Source: Microglena sp. YARC (taxonomy: Eukaryota > Chlorophyta > Chlorophyceae > Chlamydomonadales > Chlamydomonadaceae). Taken from it: a DNA stretch of 64,000 nucleotides. A program made the translations under genes and the position numbers. Location of the stretch: contig CM039465.1 in assembly GCA_022414725.1 (NCBI GenBank), forward strand, positions 45,314,065-45,378,064. The letters run 5' to 3'. How positions within the stretch are numbered: position 1 is the stretch's first letter; every line of letters begins with the position of its first letter. Under the pieces are notes generated by a model. The model ran no database searches. It saw nothing but the letters and a program-made list of their open reading frames with translations, and was not told the DNA's origin. Positions 1-52,665 of this stretch are shown one piece after another.

Positions 1-31
1 ACCCGCTCACTTCTCCACACCTCCATTGCAG

Positions 32-43140
<43,109 letters not shown>

Positions 43141-44009
43141 ACCCCACGCCCCACCCATGTGTACGAGTTACTGATGTTGAGCCGTCCTCTGTTCAACACA
43201 CCATTTGCTCTTGTATGGAGTTGTGATACATGTATTGGCCATAAAACCTCCTTTGACTAGCCACGTGGTGCACCCAATGCCTGCCAGAGACCCCCTGGCT
43301 CTAGAGTTGGCGGATGTCATGTCATGGCGTGAGGGTGAGCCACCGGGCAATCAATTGAAGTGTAGGTGTGGTGTGGTTGATGCTCCATGGCCTCAAAACA
43401 TCAGTCACCTGACATGGCGTCATGAAAGGAAGCCTTTGTGTCAATCCTGACTGTAAGAAGCTTTTCATGGGAGCCAAGCTAGTAACATCTTGGTTGGAGC
43501 GACTTCCAGTGACCCTGTTTCAAGGGACCTGCTGTCACACCTTCTGTTTCACCTTTTGTCATACCTGATGCCACACCTAATATATAGCATGCTAGTCTTT
43601 GTCCTCATGAATATCTTTACATAGCAAGGCCAATATTTTTCCAGCTAAAGGCATCTAGGCAGCGTGGTGGCCGCCTAGAAGCTGCTGTTTATACCCGAAT
43701 ACCAGAAAAGGAAAGCTTTGCCATGCCAGATCAAGTGCAGAGTTTTACAAGTCCTATATCGCGTAATCGTTTTGACACCTATGGTCAATACAACGTTTGA
43801 GTTAAATATATATTTTGAGCTGAAAATGCTTGTGCAATAATTTTTGTGTCGGCCAAAATGTAAAGAGATGAGTGCAACCTCATACGGATATTAAGCACGA
43901 TGATAAAAGGACATGCACAAATTATTATTCATTATCTTGGCCTTGATTATAATTGAATCTGTGTGTGGTTTTCGAGGCAGCTTTGGGCTGGTTTTCAAGC
44001 CCATATATG
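43141..44009. other. 3' flank of the fibrocystin-L-like gene
   Basis: No gene seen. At 43640-43735 a small inverted repeat (TCTAGGCAG...CCGCCTAGAAGCTGCTG) resembles the ends of the CACTA-type MITE at 61827-62022 and may be a degraded relative. Confidence 0.45.
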
Positions 44010-44172
44010 TAGGGATAGGCAATATGATATCATATGATATCATGTCATCATATGATATAATACGATGCCGGCGGTCTGACTAGGTAACTTTGGCCTACGG
44101 CATCATATCATATGATATTTGTATGATATCATACTCGTCTTTGGTCAGCATCATATGACTTGCCGGTCCCTA
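44010..44172. mobile_element. hAT-type MITE, copy 2 (163 bp, inverted relative to copy 1)
   Basis: 8-bp target duplication CATATATG (44002-44009 and 44173-44180). Ends TAGGGATAGGCAA and TTGCCGGTCCCTA. The interior GCCGGCGGTCTGACTAGGTA is shared in reverse complement with 37235-37422. Confidence 0.88.
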
Positions 44173-45040
44173 CATATATGGTCTGAATCAGAATTCCCAA
44201 CAGAAAAAAATGAAGAGGAACTAGACCAGAAAAATGTTAATCCGTAGGTCCGTCCGATGCAACTACTTTCTCGGGTTTAGTGAAAACCTACAAAACATTG
44301 TTCATTATATATCTTACAAACAGTATGACGTATCGTCAGCAGTCAGCTTCACATCAGTGCACATATAAGCATTGCAATTCACGATAATGATGTCTTCCAA
44401 GCCTGGGTACTGTATACGGTACATATATATATAGTACGGTAGCCTGTGTGGCCGGTGGCCACACCTACTCTCACGAAGACCCCCCCCCCCCCCCCCCCCA
44501 ATCATAGTACAGTGCCCGTTTGGCCTTTAGCCACACCTATTTGGGGCTGGGTTGCAAAACGGTTTTCTCTGCAGTGCATGCAACTTAAACATTGACGGAC
44601 GCATATCCCTTGCGATGGTCTCCCTTGTGCACCCACAAGCACACAAACACCACCGTACTCCTCCCCCCCAGTTATCTCCACCCCTACCCCCACCCAACCA
44701 TGTACCCCCGCCCACAAACGTACTCCCTTACTCTTCCTGACATATTTCCTGACTCCATCCCTTCCCTCACCCCAGCCATCCCACCAGCCCCCACCCTCTC
44801 CCCACTCTCCTCCCTCCCCTCCCTCCTACACGCACCCACCAGCACACACATACTCCATACCTGCCTCCCTCCACTTCAGCTGTGGGCTGTGCCATAGCTG
44901 AAAGGCAAACGGGACGATGAGCATCGACAACGTTTGCGCATCATCCGACTCCGCTAAAAGCATCGGACCTGCTTCCCTGCCACCTCAGCCGTGATCGATA
45001 GTTGACCCCACTGAAAAAGCTGAACCGGCGCAATCGCAAC

Positions 45041-45050
45041 TATATATAAC
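45041..45050 (+). promoter_or_regulatory. TATA-box-like site upstream of the palindrome ORF
   Basis: TATATATAAC 22 bp before ATG 45072. The right arm has a weaker equivalent, so function is uncertain. Confidence 0.3.
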
Positions 45051-45071
45051 TAAAGCTTCTTCTTAGCGTTC

Positions 45072-45416
45072 ATGTATTCACTTCGGCCGAAGAACAATCC
45101 TGTTCACCCCAACTGCTCCCGAAGTCAACTCGATCTGAGACTTGGAAACATCACTAGGTCCATCCATTCAACTTTGCTGCGTGCTCGCTATAGCACAATG
45201 CACAGCGACGACATGTTTCTCGATGCAGTGGGAAGAAGTTGCAGTCAAGTTGCTGATTTGAGATGTTGGGTCAAGTTAGGGCGAGAATGCTCAGCGAGAT
45301 TTTTCATTCGGTCAACTTTGATGCGTACTTGCTATGGCACAATGCGGAGCGACATGTTTCTCAATGCAGTGGGAAGAATTTGCAGTCAAGTTTACAAATT
45401 TGTCACAAATTTGTGA
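45072..45416 (+). CDS. Short conserved open frame, left-arm copy
   Basis: 114 codons beginning MYSLRPKNNPVHPNCSRSQL and ending at TGA. Contains an internal repeat (FIRSTLMRTCYGTMRSDMFL resembles IHSTLLRARYSTMHSDDMFL; VGR.CSQV occurs twice). The right arm keeps the same frame open over about 105 residues with roughly eight replacements. I recognise no family. The protein could be non-functional sequence that happens to be open in both arms. Confidence 0.4.
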   Translation: MYSLRPKNNPVHPNCSRSQLDLRLGNITRSIHSTLLRARYSTMHSDDMFLDAVGRSCSQVADLRCWVKLGRECSARFFIRSTLMRTCYGTMRSDMFLNAVGRICSQVYKFVTNL

Positions 45417-45786
45417 CATGGGATGGATGCGATTCGGACATTTCTGACAGATCGGCTGACTCACCACGTGACCTCCCGTTGTGCGCAGCGGCAGGTCTCT
45501 TGACGCAAGGGAAAGGTCTTGCAGAGATGCTGGGGGAAAAGCTTGTAGGAAGACGAACTGTAGCGCTACCGAAATCAGGTGGATGAACTCAGGCGGGAAA
45601 AGGAGAAATCGGGAGGCGAAGGTTGCATAAGGCAGAATTCGCAGGAGGCCAATGAGGCAGAAGTTGAAGCAGGAGGGATTAAAAGCGTGAATTGGCTGAG
45701 CGTGAATTGGCTGGGCGGGAAGTCGGTTAAGTCGGTTACGCGATGACACCACCACGACCACCACGACCATGATTTTTTTATATATA

Positions 45787-46813
45787 CTAGCATCTGAGCC
45801 CGTCGTACCGACGGGAAGCCCCCCCCCCCTCTCCACCTCCACACCCCCCCTCACCCCACACACCCCACGAACGAACCTCGGACGATTGACGTTAATGCCT
45901 TCCAATGTGATGCCAAGTTGGTTGAACTCGCTAGCCTAGAGCCCGTCGTACCGATGTATATGAGCCCCCCCCACCCCCCACCCCACCCACCCCACCCACC
46001 CACCCACACACCCACACACACACCACCACGAACCTCGGATAAAGATGGACGGTGCAGGTGTTCCGAGCGAGAGGAATGACAGGTCAGCTTTATTCATCAC
46101 AGGTCAGGAAGCTCGTTCCCTTGGCGCCCGGGAAATGGTGAGCATCCCTGGAGGAGGAAAAAGAAGGGAAAGTCAGGGCCATCCGCGGAAGTGTCGGGGA
46201 CGAAGGCAAACTGCAGTGCGCACCTGTCTCCTCTTGGATTCACTTGGCTCGCTCATTCCCTAATGCAGCTGTTCCAGAGCGCTGCATGAAATCGTGGGTG
46301 GGCAAGTTGTCCCCGGCCGAGGGCTTGCAGCAATAGGGGGTTGAACAGCCAGCCAAGAAAAAGTGTTGAGGACCACGCCTGCGTCGGTGAGAGAGCAAAG
46401 CTCCCACGGTGGTGGGGACCACGACATGGCGGGTGAAGAAGAGGAAGGCTAACTAAAGAGGAGATTAGCCTGTCAGAAAGAGGGAGGCGCAAGGGCGCGA
46501 AATGGTCGCATTAATGGGCCGAACGGCAAGGTACTGAAACCTTTGGAAGTGGTAGGAAGTTTGAGGCACCATGCCGAGCAACCTTGGACGGGCGGACGGC
46601 TAGAAAAAATCGCGGGTGCCAATCCGCGATGATGACAGGTCAGCCGCTTTCATGGAAGGTCAGCAAGCTCGCTCCCGTGCCGCAGGCTGCAGCGCAGACC
46701 TGAGATCCAGGGCCACGTTGGCGCCAGGTCGGCGAAAAAGGGAGATCCTGCCAGGTGGTACCCCAGTCGTGGCAGCAAAACCCCGGACGGACAACGCGCT
46801 ATTATAAATAGGA
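45787..46813 (-). mobile_element. Helitron-like unit 1
   Basis: On the minus strand it starts TCCTATTTATAATAGCGCG (plus 46813 leftwards) and ends with the hairpin CCCGTCGGTACGACGGG (45815-45799), nine bases, then CTAG (45790-45787) followed by T. TC start, 3' hairpin and CTRR end with insertion between A and T are the Helitron signatures. A degraded extra terminus (CTAG 45936-45939 plus GCCCGTCGTACCGATG) lies inside. Interior GC-rich, no replicase/helicase coding. Confidence 0.78.
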
Positions 46814-46958
46814 CTAGCATCTAAACCCGTCGTCCCGACGGGCGGACCACCCCCGTGGCCACGTCAGCGACAGGTCTCGGAAAATCGAGATCCGAAACCA
46901 CTGAAACCAATGCTCTGAAACCACGCGCTAAACCCTCGCTCTACTTTAAATAATAGGA
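46814..46958 (-). mobile_element. Helitron-like unit 2 (145 bp)
   Basis: Hairpin CCCGTCGTCCCGACGGG (46826-46842, plus-strand reading), CTAG at 46814-46817. On the minus strand the unit begins TCCTATTATTTAAAGTAGAG (from 46958). It abuts unit 1 and unit 3 head-to-tail with no spacer: each CTAG is followed directly by TCC of the next. Confidence 0.8.
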
Positions 46959-47611
46959 CTAGCATCTGAGCCCGTCGTACCGACGGGCGGACCACCCCCG
47001 TGGCCACGTCAGCGACAGGTCTCGACCCCCGTGGCCACGTCAGCGACAGGTCTCGGGAAATCGAGATCCGAAAACGGGTAACTCCGAAACGGGTTATTCC
47101 GAAACCACTGCCCCTGGCCACGTCAGCGAATGGCAGTCAGCGAGCGGGCAAGAGTGCGTGAGAGCGCAGGAGAAGGAGAAGGGAATGCTGCGACGGGGGG
47201 AGCTGCATGCGAAGTTATTAACAGTGGCAGCGAAAATTGTGGGAAACAGTTTGGGCATATGGACAAAGAGAGGCTACACCGTAGAATATAGCGGGACTCA
47301 GGCAGCGAGCACCGAAAATAGCAGAAGTGCGAAGGAAAATTCGCGTATCATAACGGCTAGGCTCAGGAAATGCAGTGCAAAGCAGCGCACCAAGCCGGGT
47401 AACCTTGGACGGGTGCGGGTGCAGGTGGGTGGACGGCAGACAGGCAATCGTTCCTGTGGCTGCGCCGAAAAATCGAGATCCCAGACTGGCTGCCACCTGG
47501 GCGACAGGTCAGCAAGATATGGAACCAAAACCCCAAGTGGCTAGGCCAAAAGGCGCCGACCACGCGCCGGGCACGCGCTATACCCTCGACGCCCAACTTT
47601 ATATATACTGA
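46959..47611 (-). mobile_element. Helitron-like unit 3
   Basis: Hairpin CCCGTCGTACCGACGGG (46971-46987) and CTAG (46959-46962). The minus-strand start TCAGTATATATAAAGTTGGG (from 47611) resembles the start of unit 2 (ACTTTA, ACGCGCTA..CCCTCG in the plus reading). The outer flanks of the whole array are A (45786) and T (47612), the expected A/T target. Confidence 0.78.
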
Positions 47612-49029
47612 TGATATAAAGAAATCATGGTCGTGGTGGTTGTGGTGGTGTCATCGCGTAACCGACTTAACCGACTTCCCGCCCAGCCATTTCCCGCCCA
47701 GCCAATTCCCGCGCATCCAATTCCCGCTTTTAATCCCTCCTGCTTCAACTTCTGCCTGATTGGCCTCCTGCGAATTCTGCCTTATGCAACCTTCGCCTCC
47801 TGTTCTACCTGTTGCGCATCCTGCCCGATTTCTCCTTTTCCCGCCTGAGTTCATCCACCTGATTTCGGTAGCGCTACAGTTCGTCTTCCTACAAGCTTTT
47901 CCCCCTGAATCTCTGCAAGACCTTTCCCTTGCGTCAAGAGACCTGTCGCTGCGCACAACGGGAGGTGACGTGGTGAGTCAGCCAACCTGTCCGAATCGCA
48001 TCCATCCCATGTCACGAACTTGACTGCAAATTCTTCCCACTACATTGAGAAACATGTCGCTCCGCATTGTGCCATAGCAAGTACGCATCAAAGTTGACCG
48101 AATGAAAAATCTCGCTGAGCATTCTCGCCCTAACTTGACCCAACATCTCAAATCAGCAACTTGACTGCAACTTCTTCCCACTGCATCGAGAAACATGTCG
48201 TCGCTGTGCATTGTGCTAAAGCGAGCACGCGGCAAAGTTGAATGGATGAACCTAGCGATGTTTCCAAGTCTCAGATCGAGTTGACTTCGGGAGCAGTTGC
48301 GGTTAACAGGATTGTTCTTCGGCCGAACTGAATACATGCTCGCTAAAAATATGCTTTAGTTATGTAAAGGTTGCGATTGCGCCGGTTCAGCTTTTTCAGT
48401 GGGGTCGACTATCGATCACAGCTGAGGTGGCAGGGAAGCAGGTCCGATGCTTTTAGCGGAGTCGGATGATGCGCAAACGTTGTCGATGCTCTTCGTCCCG
48501 TTTGCCTTTCAGCTATGGCAAAGCCCACAGCTGAAGTGGAGGGAGGCAGATATGGAGTGTGTGTGTGCTGGTGGGTGCGTGTAGGAGGGAGGGGAGGGAT
48601 GAGAGTGGGGAGAGGGTGGGGATGGTGGGATGGCTGGGGTAGGGGAAGGGATGGAGTCACGAAATATGTCAGGAAGAGTTAGGGAGTATGTTTGTGGGCG
48701 GGGGTACATGGTTGGGTGGGGTGGAGATAACTGGGGGGGGGGGGGGAGGGGTGGAGGACGGTGGTGTTTGTGTGCTTGTGGGTGCACAAGGGAGACCATC
48801 GCAAATCCGTCAATGTTTGAAGTTGCATGCACTGCAGAGAAAACCGTTTTGCAACCCAGCCTAAAACAGGTGTGGCCAACGGGAGGGAAGGGGGGAGGGG
48901 GCGGATAATGGTTTGGTGGTGGTGGTGTGTGAATGGGGGGGGGCTTCAAGTGTAAACCATTATGTAACCAGCTCCCAATAGGTGTGGCCAAAGGCCAAAC
49001 AGGCACCGTACTATGATTGGTGTGTGTGA

Positions 49030-49062
<33 letters not shown>

Positions 49063-49108
49063 CTTCGTGAGAGTAGGTGTGGCCACCGGCCACACGGGCT
49101 ACCGTACT
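47612..49108 (-). repeat. Right arm of the large inverted repeat
   Basis: Mirror of 44433-45786. Outer hairpin GTGTGGCCACCGGCCACAC at 49077-49095, G homopolymer at about 49033-49061 facing the C run of the left arm, inner end ATATAAAGAAATCATGGTCG. Slightly longer than the left arm because of a duplicated TTTGCAACCCAGC-type segment and longer homopolymers. Confidence 0.88.
47978..48337 (-). CDS. Short conserved open frame, right-arm copy
   Basis: 119 codons starting MYSVRPKNNPVNRNCSRSQL, ending GWMRFGQVG at TGA. It is the counterpart of 45072-45416, identical in blocks such as ADLRCWVKLGRECSARFFIR. No family recognised. Confidence 0.4.
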   Translation of the reverse strand: MYSVRPKNNPVNRNCSRSQLDLRLGNIARFIHSTLPRARFSTMHSDDMFLDAVGRSCSQVADLRCWVKLGRECSARFFIRSTLMRTCYGTMRSDMFLNVVGRICSQVRDMGWMRFGQVG

Positions 49109-49416
49109 TTACTTTTGTGTGTGTGTGTGGGGTGTGTGGGGGGGGGGGGGGGGAGTACGGTGGTGTTTGTGTGCTTGTGGGTGCACAAGGGAGACAATCG
49201 CAAGGGATATGCGTCCGTCAATGTTTAAGTTGCATGCACTGCAGAGAAAACCGTTTTGCAACCCAGCCCAAAACAGGTGTGACAAACTGACAACGGGAGG
49301 GAAGGGGGGAGGGGGCGAATAATGGTTTGGTGGTGGTGGTTTATGAATGGGGGGGGGGGGGGGGGAGTCTTTGTGAGAGTAGGTGTGGCCACCGGCCACA
49401 CGGGCTACTGTACTAG
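49109..49416 (+). repeat. Extra tandem copy of the right arm's outer part, ending in a Helitron-like terminus
   Basis: Repeats GTACGGTGGTGTTTGTGTGC through TTTTGCAACCCAGCCCAAAA and the G run, and ends with hairpin GTGTGGCCACCGGCCACAC (49383-49401), 11 bases, CTAG (49413-49416) and then T. Confidence 0.75.
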
Positions 49417-50430
49417 TTATATATACGTATATTTACGTTAGACTCGTTATGACTTCAGTAAATAACTCTTCAATATCTGAGGGGGCGTCACTTCCATCAG
49501 CAAGTCGGGCTAAAGAAAAAACCTTCCGGCGTGTTATTGCGACATTTTTCTCACTTACGGCCTGCTTGCGGCCGGAAAAGAAGCCGGAGGTGATTCCATG
49601 GGGGCTATGATTCTGATATGCAACGTTTGCACAGGTTCTCAGAAGAGAAGCTTGATGCTGACAATTATTTTCCAATAATTATTTTTACAAGACACAATTT
49701 CGAAGGTTCGAAGCAGAAGTTCCCTACCAGGCACTATGAAGCCATATCAAAGCAGATGCAGATCGAAATCCTAGCCACCCCCTCCGGCGATGCACCCCTT
49801 CCCTCTGGTCACAATAGTATAGGTTTTGAAATAAATATATACCAGTAATTCTGGTGAGACAGCTCGTTTGTATAACATTTACTAACATTCACTTATTAAG
49901 GGTGCCTATATACACGTCCCGAAATAAATGTTATGATTACGGTAATAATGGATTTAATTTAATTTAATTTAATTGGATAATGATGTACCGGTATTTATTG
50001 TTTGCAATCTGCACTGCTCATCTAGCTAGAGCATGAGGAAGCAGCGACTCACCTGTCCTCTTGTGAACGCTGCTACACAACTAAATGCATCCCAAACTGC
50101 TGAATGCTCACAGCCCTTCCAGATCAAGTATCGAGTGCTGTTCTCAACGGCTGCGCACGCTTGTTTACAGACAAGCCTCCACGTGCCACGTGTCTTAAGA
50201 GTCGAAGCAACGCAGCAGATCGGCCCCACATATCCGCAGCGCATCTTAAACAGACTGTGTCTTCCTTGCCACCATTCTAAGCAACTCTATCTGAAGCTGA
50301 CGACTTGTCAAGCCCTTCACGAAGAGAAGAAGCAGGTGAAAGGGAAAGGGCGTGTAAAGTTTTCTACGATATGACCAGAGCTTGTTGGAACGTTTTTGAA
50401 GCCCCCCCTGACTGTAGCATTGGACAAGCG

Positions 50431-50471
<41 letters not shown>

Positions 50472-51677
50472 CCTGCCCCGCCCAGCCCCGCCGCTGAGCT
50501 GGCATTCAACTTTTTGTAGCGTAATTGGCTGACACATCCGCACCGCCACTCCAGCCACTGCAACAATCCTCCCCTGCCTTCGCGCATTTCCTTTACGAAA
50601 GTCCCTTCTCTTATCCCTCGCTGCGCCCCCAGGCCACTTTGCTAGTCCTTGCATACCGACGCTCGTGTCATTACTCCCCTAGACCCAGCTAACCGAGTGC
50701 TTGACACACTATCCATCCAAGTTCTGCATCATGCTTATATTTCATTAGGTATCACAAGCTTGGTAGCGCTCTGGTTTTGAAGCTGCATGTTCGTCTGTCG
50801 ATCAACTTGTTTGAGCTCGCAGCCAGTACATGCGCAAGGTGAGGCGAGCGTGGTAGCTTACGCGGCATTCCATGCGCTTGGTTAGCGGTAATCCGTATGT
50901 CGCCATGCTCAAAGGGCCTTAGGTGCTGCTCGCACTGTGGGAGTCAAGACTGAGAGGGTGACTGCTGAGTCACTGCCCACATCCCAGCTCACCTGAAGAA
51001 GCTTGTCATCATGTTTAATTGGGCTGGGTTGGAAGTGCCCTCTTCCCCCTCAAGGTTTAGTAGATACAGATGACCTTAACTAATCCACATGGTCCTCCAC
51101 ATTTCCTGTTCTGCAGGAGAAGGTTGTGAACAGATCTACAGTTACGCCCAGGCTCCACAGTTGTGGCGGTGGTAGCTGGCCAATGAGAGGGGCCTATTTA
51201 GGATGTGGAGCACAGCAGCACTAGCAGCAGCTCCACAGGGGTGTTGTTCGGATACATCTGAACACCTGGTTATTGGAGTGGCCCTGCTTGCTTCTGCAGC
51301 AGAAGCAGTGTCACAATCAGCATAACAACCACCTAAAGTGTCAAGATAGACCAGCTCAAGAGGCAAGATCAACAGCAGCAGCAACAGCAGCACTTTCGCA
51401 GCTGCAGCAGTGGACCCTTTCTTTCTTGTTCTCCCTAGCTACTGCTGAATTCCCAAATTCAATCTAGCGCAGGAATGCATCCTTAGAGCAGAATCTCTAT
51501 TTCAGCCTGAAAGTTTTCGACAGTCACTTTCATTTCCAAACTTGAGGCATACGTGGCGCTACCCTACCAATTTACCACCCCAAAACCTTAACCTCCTAGC
51601 CTCATGGTGTGGCTTGGCTCTAGAAATAGCATAACATGCACATCAATTGTATTGGTGTGCATGTACTTTGCCAACAG
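49417..51677. other. Intergenic or 5' region of the second gene; no confident gene
   Basis: A 53-codon frame from ATG 49450 (MTSVNNSSISEGASLPSASR) follows a TATATATA stretch; it may be chance. A C run lies at about 50430-50468 and a Gln/Ala repeat segment (CAGCAG-rich) at 51369-51410. The first exon(s) of the gene starting at or before 51678 should lie here but I could not identify them. Confidence 0.45.
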
Positions 51678-52665
51678 CCCCCTCCCTTGTAGTGCCGCAA
51701 GTGGCCCCCCTTGTGACTACGGCTATCTCCCCGGATACTGGAACTTCAATGTTTCTCATGGCCACAGGTGACTTCAGTGGGCTTAGGGGGGGGAGAGGGA
51801 ATGAGAGGGGGTGAGGGGAGGAAGGTCGGGAATCGACATACAGAATGACCTCAGTTGACTTATAACTGCTGCCAGCGCTGCTTGTTGGTTCTGCATGGTC
51901 AGGGGATAGAGTCGTATAGGAGGGGAATGTTAGAAGTGGTGATATGTTGAGTTATGTGTGAGATATGGTGGGTTTGTTAATAATGTGGGGGATCGGGTTT
52001 AGTGTGGGGAAAAGGATTGATGCATCCATAATGCTATTTACAATCCACGCAAATGACGTCCAAAGCAAATTGCCAGAAGTATCTGCCTGAACCATCCAAA
52101 CAATTAAACCTAAACAAACATAGCCAAGAGCACAATGGTTTGTGTACTGAATAACGAGACAAGAATTAAAAGCACTGCATAGATGATGATATGATTCCCA
52201 AACCTCAAACCTTTAACCATGTACCAAGTTCAAATTACCTCAAAATAAGTTCAAACTACCTTCAACCAGGTACCAAGTTAAATTTACCTCAATATAAGTT
52301 CAAATTACCTCTTACTAGCTACCAAGTTTGATATGATTCCCAAACCTCAAACCAGGTACCAAGTTCAAATTTCCTAAGTATAAGTTCAAATTACCTCAAA
52401 CCAGGTACCAAGTTGAAATCACCTGAAACAAAGCACCAAGTTGATATGATTCCCCAACCTCAAAACAGGTGCCAAGTTCAAATTACCTCAAACCAGGTAC
52501 CAAGTTTGACATGATTTCCAAACCTCTAACCAGGTACTAAGTTTGATATGATTTCCAAACCTCCAACCAGGTACCAAGTTTGGGACAGTGCATGTACTCT
52601 AGTGGATCTGATCTCTCCACTCAACGTTTCTGGACCCTCTCAAGTGGCAAGCCAACTGAAACAAG
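51678..52665 (+). CDS. PC-esterase-like gene, N-terminal exons (51678-51767, 52589-52665)
   Basis: First exon found: (x)PLPCSAASGPPCDYGYLPGYW then NFNVSHGH, with two bases left over (AG) taken up by the T at 52589. Second exon: ACTLVDLISPLNVSGPSQVA, SQLKQ, one base left over. The C.......CDYGYLPGYW segment is the PMR5N-like start. The intron between ends in a minisatellite (52196-52585). Confidence 0.6.

Larger units (their letters stand above)
44433..45786 (+). repeat. Left arm of a large inverted repeat
   Basis: Reverse-complement similar to 47612-49108 over almost the full length: from the outer AGTACGGTAGCC/hairpin GTGTGGCCGGTGGCCACAC (44446-44464), through the C homopolymer, the open frame at 45072-45416, to the inner end ACCACGACCATGATTTTTTTATAT. 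It differs mainly in homopolymer length and scattered substitutions. Before the Helitron insertion the arms would have been separated by only a few bases. Confidence 0.88.

Noticed and set aside
45312..45905. 197-codon minus-strand frame in the left palindrome arm
   Set aside because: Runs across the arm into the Helitron unit and is not preserved as a frame in the right arm; the plus-strand frame at 45072 is better conserved.
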